Source: UBA935 sp031556725 (GTDB lineage Bacteria; Bacillota; Clostridia; Lachnospirales; Lachnospiraceae). Taken from it: a stretch of 64,000 nucleotides of DNA. How positions within the stretch are numbered: position 1 is the stretch's first letter; each line of letters opens with the position of its first letter. Below the pieces are notes generated by a model. It was not told the origin of the DNA. It made no database searches and saw only the letters and a list, made by a program, of their open reading frames with translations. The DNA lies in the NCBI GenBank assembly GCA_031556725.1, contig JAVBSL010000006.1, positions 1-64,000 of the forward strand, read 5' to 3'. Below are positions 44,315 to 53,774 of the stretch, one piece after another. The translations under genes and the position numbers were made by a program.

Positions 44315-45334
44315 TTAGTAGACAGAAACAACGTTTTCTATCTTATTATCTTTAGTCGTAAAACTCCAGATGGAATGTCCGGGCAACCGATGTTCAGTCA
44401 AATACCATCGGTCTTCGATTTTGGTAATATAATAAGGTGTGCCGCCACCGATGAAATGAGAGTAGACATCCTCGTAATCACCGCTTACAAGTGAAGAAAG
44501 CTTTTGGGTCCGGATCAGCGTGGCATAATCCTGATTGCCGGAGGCATCAGTAGAAACAGTAATATAAAAATAATCTTCAATGCGGGTAATTTGAATCATA
44601 CCGGCCAGCTGACTGGGAACAGGATATTCTTCCATGATGTCAAAGCTATGAAGATCTGCCTTGATAATCGAAGAGTTGCCCGAGACAAAATAAATGCTGT
44701 CATCAATAATGGTAAAGGACCGGACGTAAACCCCCATAAGTGAAGGAACATTACGAATTTCGCTTAAATACATGACAGGACTGTCAGGTTCGTGCCGGAA
44801 CAAATACATCTCTCCGGTGAGAGAGCTCCAGGCATAGAAAGTGTCGGTCGGGTTATCATAGACAATGTAATGAGGCCGGTTACCGATTTCCGTAAACTCC
44901 TGGGTGGGGATGAAGAGTGGCTGATTCTGATCATTGATTCGCTTTTCCATAATCAAAATGCGATTATTTTCTGTATCATCAATCAGATAGACCAAACCGT
45001 CACTTGCAATTGTATGACCCTTTACAATATCCGAAGTCATAACCGACCATGAACTGAGGCTGTCGGTAAGATTGTCATGATAAAGAACCTGGTCATGATA
45101 ACAATCCACGATAAAATATTCCTGACCGATTTTGGTTATGTAGGTAGGAACACTCAATGCATCAAAAGGATTGGTTACAAGTGCTTCTGACGAGTCAAAA
45201 TCATAGTGGATGGGGGTGGAAATTTTGCTGTATTCAGTTGGGGTAAAGTCTGCTGTAGGGATACTGGCAGCGCGGCAGCCGGTAAAAAGGACGACGGTCA
45301 GTAACCAAAGCGGGCAAATTAATTTTAGCTTCAT
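44315..45334 (-). CDS. Lipoprotein, probable beta-propeller fold
   Basis: 339 aa. The signal peptide MKLKLICPLWLLTVVLFTGC has a clear lipobox with Cys 20. The rest is a series of similar strand-rich segments (DGLVYLIDDTENNRILIMEK, YIVYDNPTDTFYAWSSLTGE, DDSIYFVSGNSSIIKADLHS), suggesting a beta-propeller. No family was recognised. No ribosome site precedes the ATG, but a promoter -10 lies only six bases away, implying a leaderless mRNA. The partner glycosyltransferase follows. Confidence 0.7.
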   Translation of the reverse strand: MKLKLICPLWLLTVVLFTGCRAASIPTADFTPTEYSKISTPIHYDFDSSEALVTNPFDALSVPTYITKIGQEYFIVDCYHDQVLYHDNLTDSLSSWSVMTSDIVKGHTIASDGLVYLIDDTENNRILIMEKRINDQNQPLFIPTQEFTEIGNRPHYIVYDNPTDTFYAWSSLTGEMYLFRHEPDSPVMYLSEIRNVPSLMGVYVRSFTIIDDSIYFVSGNSSIIKADLHSFDIMEEYPVPSQLAGMIQITRIEDYFYITVSTDASGNQDYATLIRTQKLSSLVSGDYEDVYSHFIGGGTPYYITKIEDRWYLTEHRLPGHSIWSFTTKDNKIENVVSVY

Positions 45335-45340
45335 AACACC

Positions 45341-45385
45341 ATTATAGTAAAATAACTTTTAAAATCAAATCTTTTTTTGTATAAT
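45341..45385. promoter_or_regulatory. Divergent overlapping promoters
   Basis: Minus strand: TTGATT (45368-45363), 16-bp spacer, TATAAT (45346-45341) for the lipoprotein gene. Plus strand: TTTTAA (45357-45362), 17-bp spacer, TATAAT (45380-45385) for the acyltransferase gene. The two -35 regions adjoin, so binding at one may hinder the other. Confidence 0.6.
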
Positions 45386-45417
45386 AAGTAATTATATTAC
45401 TTTTGAGGGAGCTTTGG

Positions 45418-46533
45418 ATGAATATGAAACCTTTATATGAAAATAAACAAATGAGAATATTATCGGCAATTGGCATTGTTTTGGTGGTTGCCGGACATCT
45501 GGGCTACAATCTGCTTGATGTCGGCGAATTGTTTCCCTATTATTCGTTTCACGTTTTTATCTTTTTGTTTGTTTCGGGTTATTTTTATAAATCCTTGGGG
45601 GAAGATAATATACCTGCATATATCGGGAAAAAGGCCATGGCACTATTGGTGCCGTATTATATATGGAATGTTGTATATGGCATAATAGCGGCGGCCCTTC
45701 GGCTAGTCGGGTTTACGATTGGCAGCAGTATCAGTCTGAAGACTTTATTTTTATCCCCGTTTCTGGACGGGCATCAATTTATGTATCATTTCCCCGCATG
45801 GTTCGTACCGGTACTTTTTGTGATTGAAGTAATCAACGTATGTATGCGCAGAATCTTAACAATCCTGCGGTTGAATAACGAATGGCTGATTTTCGGAGCC
45901 TGCCTGTTGTTAGGGATAGCAACGGTCTGGCTGGCTATCGGCGGGCACGTATGGGGATACTACAAGATTCCCGGAAGAATTTTATTTATGCTGCCCGGGT
46001 TTCAGTTGGGGCGATTGTATCAGGAAAAACTGGAAAAGCACGATACCCTGCCGGCATATATTTCCCTGCCCATTGTAATGTTTATACAGATTTTGATAAC
46101 CATCTGGTGCGGTGGTCTGGCTTTCAGTGCGGTTTGGTGTACCAGCTTTGCAAACGGACCGATCATGCCATATATTACGGTGGCAACAGGAATTGCTTTT
46201 TGGCTTCATATTGCCAGGCTAATCGAACAGATAGAGCCCATAGCGGATAAAGTGGCAATTGTGGGAAGAAATACCTTTGCTATTATGATGCATCATATTT
46301 TTGCCTTTTTTATTGTAAAATGTATTTTGTATGGAATCAGCATATATACCCCGCTTTGTGCAGAGTTCGACCGGGAACTGTTTTTTAGTGACATTAACTT
46401 TCTGTATCTGCCGGGAGGCAGTGAAGCAGGCAAATGGGTTTATCTGGCCGCCGGTATTTTGCTGCCTTTGGTGATTGTAAAAATTCAGGAAGCTATTTTG
46501 CCGAAAAGACTTTACAGCCGTATAGGAATGTGA
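45418..46533 (+). CDS. Acyltransferase-3 family membrane protein
   Basis: 371 aa with about ten membrane helices. The start (RILSAIGIVLVVAGHLGYN) and FYSFH-type second motif (YYSFHVFIFLFVSGYFY) match acyltransferase-3 enzymes that move acetyl or succinyl groups onto surface sugars; the catalytic His is likely in AGHLGY. ATG 45418 follows GAGGGAG at 8 nt. Acceptor unknown; it may act with the divergent glycosyltransferase. Confidence 0.83.
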   Translation: MNMKPLYENKQMRILSAIGIVLVVAGHLGYNLLDVGELFPYYSFHVFIFLFVSGYFYKSLGEDNIPAYIGKKAMALLVPYYIWNVVYGIIAAALRLVGFTIGSSISLKTLFLSPFLDGHQFMYHFPAWFVPVLFVIEVINVCMRRILTILRLNNEWLIFGACLLLGIATVWLAIGGHVWGYYKIPGRILFMLPGFQLGRLYQEKLEKHDTLPAYISLPIVMFIQILITIWCGGLAFSAVWCTSFANGPIMPYITVATGIAFWLHIARLIEQIEPIADKVAIVGRNTFAIMMHHIFAFFIVKCILYGISIYTPLCAEFDRELFFSDINFLYLPGGSEAGKWVYLAAGILLPLVIVKIQEAILPKRLYSRIGM

Positions 46534-46580
46534 TATATTCAAAAGCACTTACTAATGCCAATAAAAGTGAATTATTAATG

Positions 46581-46625
46581 ACCTGTCTATGGAAAGATTT
46601 TATATTTCAATAGTCAGGTTTTTTG
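46581..46625 (+). terminator. Terminator after the acyltransferase gene
   Basis: Stem ACCTGtCTAT/ATAGtCAGGT with one mismatch and a 19-nt loop, followed by six T residues. Confidence 0.7.
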
Positions 46626-46658
46626 TTTTGCAAAATCATATAAAAAGAAAGGGAAAAT

Positions 46659-48488
46659 ATGAAAAAAACACTATTATTTGGCATTATATGCAGTCTGTTA
46701 ATTGCAATTGTTCCGCTGAAAGCACAGGCGGCAAACGAGATTATATCTTACATTTATCATAATCATCAAGGAGGTTCCCAAAGTGCAGGAGGGTGCTATG
46801 AAAAACCTTTGTATCACATTCATAAAGGGAACAGCGTATCCGGCGGCGAATGTTATAAACAGGCTATTTATCACCAGCACAAGGGTGCGGCTGAACAGGG
46901 TAATGGCTGTTATACCGTACCGGTATATCACAGCCATACCGGAAACGCAACAAACGGAGGAGCATGCTATCTGCCCAGGTTTCATGAACATGGCAATGAC
47001 TGCTATACTACCGAAATCTGTCATCTGAGGGTGGAAAGCTACGGCGACATGTTTGACTCATGGTACCAGCATTGCTACCATCATGGCGAATCGGTCCATG
47101 GCGAATGGGATGCCGTATGGACACATTCAGCCTGCGGACAGGAAAAATATCCGGCAACCACTAAAATGTGCCTTGGCTGCCGCCTTCCCGATGCCGGATC
47201 GCACGATTATACCTGGTTAAGCTGCACCAGGGAAAATGAACTGATTGGTTATGATCTGGCATGCGGGAAGAATGAATCGACGATTGTTTCCTACCGTACC
47301 GGATGTAACAGACAGGCAGGAGCGTATATTGAAGGATATAGGCTTACCTGTGAAAAAAACAGTGAAAGTATCGAAGGCTATGCAATGAACTGCGGCAAGG
47401 AGGAGGCTGTTCCGGTGGGTTATGTGAAGATAACCAATCTGACCGGGACCGAAGCGGAAGAAGTAGAGCTGGAAGCTTCTTATGATGATCAGGACACAAC
47501 GGGACAAGCCGGCAAGGGATTGGAGATTAGCGGCAACCCCTTCGTCTGGACAGCAGATGAGTCCGGAGAGGAAATCGGTGACGGTGACAGGATTATCGTA
47601 ACGCAAAACGGAAGTTATAAGGTTACCCTCCAGGCGGAAAACCAAAATATTAAGCGCGAGGGCCTATCAGTAACCATTCAGGTGTCTAATGTCAAAGCGC
47701 CGCCTCAGGAAGAAGATAATGACAATGCCGCAACCGAAAACGACGATGGCAATGAGAGTACCGGAAGCGAAAGTAACAATGACGATGCAAAGACCGAAAT
47801 TGAAAGCGATGACAAGGGCACTGATACCGGTGGTAATGACACTAGTGGCAGTTACAGTGAAGAGAATGAAGATGGCGGCAGTGACAGTGGAATCTGGGAG
47901 TGGACAAATGATGCGGTAAAAAAAGCAGTGCCGACTCCCGAAGCGGTTAAAACAACAGAAGCCGTTGCCCCTAAAAGTACCGGTAAGAGTGTTAAAAAGG
48001 CAGTTCCCACAGCCAGCCCGTCACCAACACCGGCAATGATTAAGGTTGAAACAAAGGAAATCAAGGTACCGAAACTGGAAGCAGAACCCGAAGCGGTTGA
48101 AGAGGAAATCGTCCAAATAGAAGAGGTGGTGACAGAAACGTCATTTTGGCAAACGCCGGTAGCCAAAGCATTAGTAATAACGCTGAGCAGTGCGCTGGTT
48201 CTGCTTGGTCTGTTTGTACTATGGCTGATACTGTTCCGTTATGCCGGTATTTATGGGGATGATGGAGAAGGAAATGAGTGCTTCCTGGGATTTGCATTAA
48301 TCCGTAGGGGCGATCCGTTCCTGTTAGTGATCCCGGAGCATATTCTTGACCGGGCCTGTACCAGCAGATACTGCCTGCGGCCGGGTATCCTTTTTTATAT
48401 GTTACATGAACAGTCTGAACTGTTAGTAGAAGCCAAAAATAAGAAAGTTTCTCTGGTTATTGAGAAGGAAATGAAGTTTAAATATTGA
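46659..48488 (+). CDS. His/Cys-repeat surface protein of unknown function
   Basis: 609 aa. Signal peptide to about Ala 24. Residues 33-115 hold five repeats of 19 aa (last one shorter) with the form YHxHxG...GxCY (His 34/36, 53/55, 72/74, 91/93, 109/111; Cys 46, 65, 84, 103, 115). Residues about 188-262 hold a second Cys/Tyr series (GYDLACGKN, GYRLTCEKN, GYAMNCGKE). Then an Ig-like segment, an acidic Asn/Asp/Ser-rich linker, a Pro/Lys-rich stretch, one membrane helix (about 505-527) and a cytoplasmic tail of about 80 residues. AAAGGG precedes the ATG. The paired His and Cys suggest metal binding. Confidence 0.7.
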   Translation: MKKTLLFGIICSLLIAIVPLKAQAANEIISYIYHNHQGGSQSAGGCYEKPLYHIHKGNSVSGGECYKQAIYHQHKGAAEQGNGCYTVPVYHSHTGNATNGGACYLPRFHEHGNDCYTTEICHLRVESYGDMFDSWYQHCYHHGESVHGEWDAVWTHSACGQEKYPATTKMCLGCRLPDAGSHDYTWLSCTRENELIGYDLACGKNESTIVSYRTGCNRQAGAYIEGYRLTCEKNSESIEGYAMNCGKEEAVPVGYVKITNLTGTEAEEVELEASYDDQDTTGQAGKGLEISGNPFVWTADESGEEIGDGDRIIVTQNGSYKVTLQAENQNIKREGLSVTIQVSNVKAPPQEEDNDNAATENDDGNESTGSESNNDDAKTEIESDDKGTDTGGNDTSGSYSEENEDGGSDSGIWEWTNDAVKKAVPTPEAVKTTEAVAPKSTGKSVKKAVPTASPSPTPAMIKVETKEIKVPKLEAEPEAVEEEIVQIEEVVTETSFWQTPVAKALVITLSSALVLLGLFVLWLILFRYAGIYGDDGEGNECFLGFALIRRGDPFLLVIPEHILDRACTSRYCLRPGILFYMLHEQSELLVEAKNKKVSLVIEKEMKFKY

Positions 48489-48546
48489 TTTTATAGGGAA
48501 AACGTGATAAGCTACCAATGTTTATAAAACACAGGAGGATGATATT

Positions 48547-49377
48547 ATGAAAAAATTATTAGCAACAATTTTGGTAGCCGCATTAAGCTTTTCTTTACTG
48601 ACCGCTTGCGGTAGCAAAACAGCAGAAACCAACCCTGCAGCACCGGCCGAGGAAGGTACCGCAGCAGTGGAAGCGACTGAAACGGAACCGGCAGAAGCCA
48701 CCGAAACCACCGGGGTTCTTACCGTTGGAACAAATGCCGAATTTCCCCCTTTTGAATATGTGGGAGATGACGGACAGCCGGACGGTTTTGACATGGCTTT
48801 GATTCGTGCGATCGGTGAGAAGATCGGCATGGAAGTGGTAATCGAGAACATGGAGTTTTCAACATTGGTAGCTTCTATCGGAACGAAAATCGACGTAGCT
48901 ATTGCCGGTATGACCGTAACTGAGGAAAGAAAGCAGACCGTAGATTTTTCCAACCCTTATTATGAAGCGGTACAGTATGTTATTTTACCTATTGACTCCG
49001 ACATTAAGACGGCAGCCGACCTGGAAGGCAAGAAGATCGGTGTACAGTTGGGAACCACCGGAGATTTTATTGTTGAAGAAATCGCAGGAGCTACCGCATC
49101 ACAGTTCAGCAAGGCAGTAGATACGGTAAACGACTTAATCAACGGCAGAGTAGATTGTGTTATCATCGACAAGAACCCCGCGCTGGTATTTGAAAGCAAA
49201 TTTGCTGATAAGGTAGTAGCTGTGGACGGTGCACAATTCGGATTTGAACCGGAATACTATGCAATTGCAATGCCTAAGGGAGATACCGAACTGGCTGACA
49301 AGATCAACGGTGCATTAAAAGAACTGATCGCAGACGGCACTTTTGATAAATTAGTAAAAACTTATATTGAAGAATAA
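48547..49377 (+). CDS. Amino-acid ABC transporter substrate-binding lipoprotein
   Basis: 276 aa. Lipobox LLTACGSK (Cys about 20), a 30-residue Ala/Glu/Thr linker, then an SBP_bac_3 domain: LTVGTNAEFPPFEY, DGFDMALIRAIGEKIGMEV, IDVAIAGMTVTEERKQTVDF and GVQLGTTGDF. It captures a polar amino acid such as glutamine or cystine. AGGAGG precedes the ATG. It is followed by a hairpin terminator, then the permease and ATPase genes. Confidence 0.92.
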   Translation: MKKLLATILVAALSFSLLTACGSKTAETNPAAPAEEGTAAVEATETEPAEATETTGVLTVGTNAEFPPFEYVGDDGQPDGFDMALIRAIGEKIGMEVVIENMEFSTLVASIGTKIDVAIAGMTVTEERKQTVDFSNPYYEAVQYVILPIDSDIKTAADLEGKKIGVQLGTTGDFIVEEIAGATASQFSKAVDTVNDLINGRVDCVIIDKNPALVFESKFADKVVAVDGAQFGFEPEYYAIAMPKGDTELADKINGALKELIADGTFDKLVKTYIEE

Positions 49378-49417
49378 GCAAAAATAAGGTAGAATTATTT
49401 TTGCAGGAAAGCAAGAG

Positions 49418-49448
49418 GGATGGCAGATGCAGGTCTGCCATCCTTTTT
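49418..49448 (+). terminator. Internal terminator between binding-protein and permease genes
   Basis: Perfect 10-bp stem GGATGGCAGA/TCTGCCATCC, 6-nt loop, five T residues. It probably lets only part of the transcription reach the permease, keeping binding protein in excess. Confidence 0.85.
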
Positions 49449-49479
49449 ACAGTTTACGAGAGAGAGGAATCATTGATTT

Positions 49480-50181
49480 ATGCAGGCGTGGTTAGCAGAA
49501 GTAGCAGTAAAATTTGAAGCGGCATTTATCACCGGGGACCGGTGGAAGTTATATCTGAGCGGATTGGGAGTAACTTTGGAAATATCTCTGTGTGCCGCTA
49601 TTTTGGGTATGGTGATCGGTACAATTTTGGCTTTTATGAAATTGTCGGTTAAGCGAAACGGTAAAAAAACCGTGTGGAGCGTCATTGCCAATATTTATAT
49701 CGATATCATTCGCGGGACGCCGTCAGTACTGCAGCTCTTGATTATGTATTTTATTATTATGTCCAGCAGCAAAAACGGTGTGTTGGTTGCCATATTATCC
49801 TTTGGTATCAACAGCGGTGCTTACGTTTCGGAGATTGTCAGAGCAGGGATTCTGGCAGTCGATAAGGGGCAGACTGAGGCCGGGCGCTCAGTAGGACTGT
49901 CGAAGGCCCAAACCATGCTTTATATAGTTGTTCCTCAGGCAGTTAAGAATATTCTGCCGCCCATTGGAAATGAGTTTATATGTTTATTAAAGGAGACTGC
50001 CATCGTAGGTTATGTTTCGCTGACCGACCTGACCAGAGCCGCCAATCAAATATCTTCACGAACTTATGAGCCCTTTATGCCCTTGATTGGTGCAGCAGTA
50101 ATCTATTTTGTGTTAATTAAGATATTGACCATTTTTTTGGGTAAATTGGAGAGGAGACTACGCAGAAGTGATAATCGTTAA
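49480..50181 (+). CDS. Amino-acid ABC transporter permease
   Basis: 233-aa HisM/GlnP-type permease with five helices: GLGVTLEISLCAAILGMVIG at the start, IDIIRGTPSVLQLLIMYFII, coupling loop GQTEAGRSVGLSKAQTMLYI (about 130) and IGNEFICLLKETAIVGYVSL. GAGAGAGGAA lies before the ATG. Overlaps the ATPase gene by 14 nt. Confidence 0.92.
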   Translation: MQAWLAEVAVKFEAAFITGDRWKLYLSGLGVTLEISLCAAILGMVIGTILAFMKLSVKRNGKKTVWSVIANIYIDIIRGTPSVLQLLIMYFIIMSSSKNGVLVAILSFGINSGAYVSEIVRAGILAVDKGQTEAGRSVGLSKAQTMLYIVVPQAVKNILPPIGNEFICLLKETAIVGYVSLTDLTRAANQISSRTYEPFMPLIGAAVIYFVLIKILTIFLGKLERRLRRSDNR

Positions 50182-50893
50182 AGAATTACATAAAACATTT
50201 GAAGATAATAACCATGTTCTGCAGGGAGTAAACTATCATATCCATGCAGGGGAAAAAATTGTGGTGGTAGGACCTTCCGGTTCCGGAAAAAGTACTTTTT
50301 TACGCTGCCTGAATCTTTTAGAAATGCCAACCAGCGGAGAAATTTGGTTTGATGGGCAGGAGATTACCAGTCCTAAGGCCAATATTGATAAAATCAGGAT
50401 GCATATGGGGATGGTATTTCAAAATTTTAATCTGTTTAATAATTTGACCATTTTAGATAATATTACTCTGGCACCCATAAAATTAAGGGTGATGAGCAAA
50501 GAAGAAGCCAGAGATAATGCATTTAAGCTGTTAGACAGAGTTGGATTACGGGAAAAGGCAAGTTCATTCCCCAGTCAGCTTTCCGGTGGTCAGAAGCAGC
50601 GGATTGCAATTGTCCGTTCCTTGGCCATGAATCCTCGGGTAATGCTTTTTGATGAGCCGACCTCAGCCCTTGATCCGGAAATGGTGGGAGAGGTTCTGGA
50701 GGTTATGAAGGACCTGGCGGAAAGCGGTATGACCATGATCGTTGTTACCCACGAAATGGGATTTGCCAGAGAAGTAGGAACCAGGGTGCTGTTTATGGAT
50801 GGGGGCAACATCGTAGAAGAAAATACCCCGGCTGATTTTTTCAATAATCCTCAAAGCGTGCGGTTGCAGGAATTTTTATCCAAGGTCTTATAA
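50168..50893 (+). CDS. Amino-acid ABC transporter ATPase
   Basis: 241-aa GlnQ-type ATPase: Walker A GPSGSGKST (about 37), FQNFNLFNNLT, signature LSGGQKQRIAIVRSL (about 138), Walker B VMLFDEPTSALDPE. The start is GTG 50168, inside the permease gene, behind GGAGAGGAG. The last 43 bases overlap the 3' end of the convergent DUF6020 gene with no terminator visible. Confidence 0.93.
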   Translation: MIIVKELHKTFEDNNHVLQGVNYHIHAGEKIVVVGPSGSGKSTFLRCLNLLEMPTSGEIWFDGQEITSPKANIDKIRMHMGMVFQNFNLFNNLTILDNITLAPIKLRVMSKEEARDNAFKLLDRVGLREKASSFPSQLSGGQKQRIAIVRSLAMNPRVMLFDEPTSALDPEMVGEVLEVMKDLAESGMTMIVVTHEMGFAREVGTRVLFMDGGNIVEENTPADFFNNPQSVRLQEFLSKVL

Positions 50894-52647
50894 TCCGGAT
50901 CCCATACCGCTAAGATAAGATAGAGAGGCAAAGTATATACCAGTGAATAGGCATAACGAAATTCGGTGGCTACCGGAGTGGCAATCAGAACGGTAAGCAT
51001 AACGGTCAGGCCGGGCAGGTAAAGAAACAGCTTCCAGAATTCTTTCCGAACAATTCCGCAGCCGATACAAATCAGTAAAACCCAGAACATCGTACCCATG
51101 CTCCAGATAAGCCCGTATAAAGGCAGCATCCCGCCCAGCTTAATGGCGATTTCTTTTGCCTTGACCACCAGCGGCCCGCCGATGATCGGGGAATGCGAAA
51201 TGCCCAAAGCGGTGGCACTGATACCTTCATTTTCGGCCACCGTATAGAAGGAATCGGGATACCAGTAGCCTAAGGTTTGCTGAATATATGCATCCAGATA
51301 GTCTTTTGGGTAAGTAAGGCTCAGAGTTAGCCATAACTTTAGATAATCACCTTTATGCCCTGCCAGATAGTCCGGATGACCGGCGCGAACCAGTTCTTTG
51401 ATGTTGTCGGCAAAATTAGGGTGGTAGAGCTCTTTGATATAAGTAGTATCCATAACCGAATGAACCAGATTCCATTGTTCCGGAGAAAGTTCCCGATCAT
51501 TACAAATAACACGCGATATTTGTTGCAGAGGAATGGACACCGACTCCACGAAATCAGGCTGTGTAACCGCTATAGCATTCATCACAGGGCCTTTTACCAG
51601 CAAGGCAATGAGAAAGATGCCTAATTGCAGGGGCAGCATGATTTTCTTGTTTTTGCGGAAGAAATAAATTAAAAAAGGCAAAGATAGAACAAAAGCATAC
51701 CAGCCGTTGGAGCGAAGCAAACAGACCATTAAGCCGGAAAGACTGTAAAGAATCAGACTGGATACGGTTAAGGCACCCTGACGGGATTCCACATATAAAC
51801 GAAGCAGAGCCGTGGTGAAGAATAAAACACCGGCAGAAAAGAGAACATCTTTCCAGACGGTCACGGCAAAAACATCATTATACGGGACGAAGGCATAAAA
51901 GGCAGTAATAAGGATGCAAAAAATTAAATTCACATTTAATTTTTGGATGGTTTTAATTAGACAGGTTACCGACAGAGCCAATATGCACATTTGGAAAAAG
52001 GTGTAAAAAGCCATAGCATAAACCATATTATCCGTAAAGAGGCTGCCAAAGCTATATAGAAGCTTGATGAGCATGGTATGGACAAAAGGGTGATGATTAC
52101 TGTAAGGAATGAGGCCTAATACCTGCTCTAACTGGTTAAGGCTGTCGGGGGTCATAATCCCCGGGAATTGATAAAGATAATAGGGTAAAAAGCCCAGCAT
52201 ACATATTAAAAAGGTAAGAACACCAATGTGGGCATCATAAAGATGCGCTAAGCGGGCAAAAACAGGCCGGGCCAGAATATTCATGCAACGTTCTTTATTG
52301 GCAATCAGGGCGAATAAAAGACGCAGTAAATGAAAGAACAGGAAAAAGAACCCCAAGGCTGTGGCCGCTAATATGACCAGGCGGAACAGCTTGTTTTCCA
52401 AAGCTTCGACATAGTTATGGGCATCCACACCCATATAAAACAAGGTAAACAGAATTGACAAAATAACGGATGTAATGAAATGCGTTTTGGTTTTTGCCGT
52501 AGCCGGAATAATCTTGGCACTGTAGCGGTAAAAAAGAAAGCACAGTAAAAATAGAATTCCGGTGAAAATGTTGCCGTTTTGGAGACGGCTGGCATTCATG
52601 AAAGCCCAGGCAGTAAAAAAGCTTTCTACAAGAAAAAGAAGAACCAT
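50851..52647 (-). CDS. DUF6020 membrane protein (GT-C-like)
   Basis: 598 aa, about 13 membrane helices. The loop FPGIMTPDSLNQLEQVLGLI then YSNHHPFVHTMLIKLLYSFG resembles GT-C lipid-sugar transferases, and the protein fits the DUF6020 family common in Lachnospiraceae. A role in decorating surface glycans is inferred. No good ribosome site precedes ATG 52647; ATG 52609 region would shorten helix 1, so the first is kept. It diverges from the GT2 gene. Confidence 0.75.
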   Translation of the reverse strand: MVLLFLVESFFTAWAFMNASRLQNGNIFTGILFLLCFLFYRYSAKIIPATAKTKTHFITSVILSILFTLFYMGVDAHNYVEALENKLFRLVILAATALGFFFLFFHLLRLLFALIANKERCMNILARPVFARLAHLYDAHIGVLTFLICMLGFLPYYLYQFPGIMTPDSLNQLEQVLGLIPYSNHHPFVHTMLIKLLYSFGSLFTDNMVYAMAFYTFFQMCILALSVTCLIKTIQKLNVNLIFCILITAFYAFVPYNDVFAVTVWKDVLFSAGVLFFTTALLRLYVESRQGALTVSSLILYSLSGLMVCLLRSNGWYAFVLSLPFLIYFFRKNKKIMLPLQLGIFLIALLVKGPVMNAIAVTQPDFVESVSIPLQQISRVICNDRELSPEQWNLVHSVMDTTYIKELYHPNFADNIKELVRAGHPDYLAGHKGDYLKLWLTLSLTYPKDYLDAYIQQTLGYWYPDSFYTVAENEGISATALGISHSPIIGGPLVVKAKEIAIKLGGMLPLYGLIWSMGTMFWVLLICIGCGIVRKEFWKLFLYLPGLTVMLTVLIATPVATEFRYAYSLVYTLPLYLILAVWDPDYKTLDKNSCNRTL

Positions 52648-52743
52648 ATTAGTGAACCCCTATCCACAAGTTGATTTTTTGTTTTTAATGCATTAAAATA
52701 AATATAGTAAATCTGGAAGTAAATGTCAATGAAAGGAATAAAG

Positions 52744-53766
52744 ATGATCTCAATAAGCCTTTGTATGATTGTAAAAAATGAAGCGGATATTCTGGCAAGA
52801 TGCCTGGATACGGCCGCTGATCTGGTAGATGAAATTATCATTGTGGATACCGGCTCTACTGATGCAACAAAAAAAGTTGCGGCACAGTATACGGAGCAGA
52901 TATACGATTTTGCCTGGATACATGATTTTGCAGCGGCCAGAAACTTTGCTTTTTCTAAGGCTTCCTGTGATTATGTCTACACGGCCGATGCGGATGAGAT
53001 AATTGATGAGGATAACCGCAAGCGTTTCAGGGATTTAAAACAAGTGCTGACCAAAGAGATTGATATTGTACAGATGTATTATGGCAATCAGTTGATGCAT
53101 GGAACCATCTATAATTTTGACCGGGAATACCGGCCGAAGCTGTTTAAAAGGATTCGGACCTTTGAATGGATCGATCCGATTCATGAAACCATTAAACTGA
53201 CACCGGTAATCTTTGACAGTGAGATAGAAATTACCCATCTGCCGAAAGAAAATCATGCATCCAGGGATATACAGGCATTTGAGCGGATCATTGCCGGAGG
53301 CGGAACTTTATCCAAACGACTGCACAATTTATATGCCAAGGAACTGTTTGTTTCAGGAGAAAAAGAGGATTTTTTGTGTGCGGAAGGTTATTTTGAAGAA
53401 TCCGCAGTAAATACCGATTATGAACTGGATCAAATAAAGGAAGCTTTTTGCGTGGTGGCCAGAGCTGCCAGATTGCGTGGTGATATCGGTAAATTTTTTA
53501 AATTTGCCATCAAGGATGTGGGCAGTGAAGGCTGCAGTGAAATTTGCTGCGAGCTGGGTCAATACTATATGGATCAAAAGGATTATCATGAAGCAATTGT
53601 CTGGTTTTATAATGCGGTATTTGAAACCCCTTGTATCTTAAATGTAAGGTGCAGCGGAGTCATTCCGCTTACAGCACTGGCGGAATGCTATGAAATACTG
53701 GGAATGCCGGAACAGGCAGCAGACTACCGGACCCGGGCCAATGACTGGAAACCGAAGGAGGAATAA
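52744..53766 (+). CDS. Family 2 glycosyltransferase with TPR-like C-terminus
   Basis: 340 aa. GT-A domain: ISLCMIVKNEADILARCLDT at the start, DEIIIVDTGSTDATKKVA, and the metal-binding DXD-type motif TADADEIIDEDN (about 85). From about 230, helical repeats follow (CCELGQYYMDQKDYHEAIVW; LAECYEILGMPEQAADYRTR), a frequent pairing in Firmicutes GT2 proteins. ATG 52744 follows AAAGGA at 6 nt; ATG 52723 lacks a site. hisC-like gene follows by 8 nt. Confidence 0.85.
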   Translation: MISISLCMIVKNEADILARCLDTAADLVDEIIIVDTGSTDATKKVAAQYTEQIYDFAWIHDFAAARNFAFSKASCDYVYTADADEIIDEDNRKRFRDLKQVLTKEIDIVQMYYGNQLMHGTIYNFDREYRPKLFKRIRTFEWIDPIHETIKLTPVIFDSEIEITHLPKENHASRDIQAFERIIAGGGTLSKRLHNLYAKELFVSGEKEDFLCAEGYFEESAVNTDYELDQIKEAFCVVARAARLRGDIGKFFKFAIKDVGSEGCSEICCELGQYYMDQKDYHEAIVWFYNAVFETPCILNVRCSGVIPLTALAECYEILGMPEQAADYRTRANDWKPKEE

Positions 53767-53774
53767 AATAGTTT

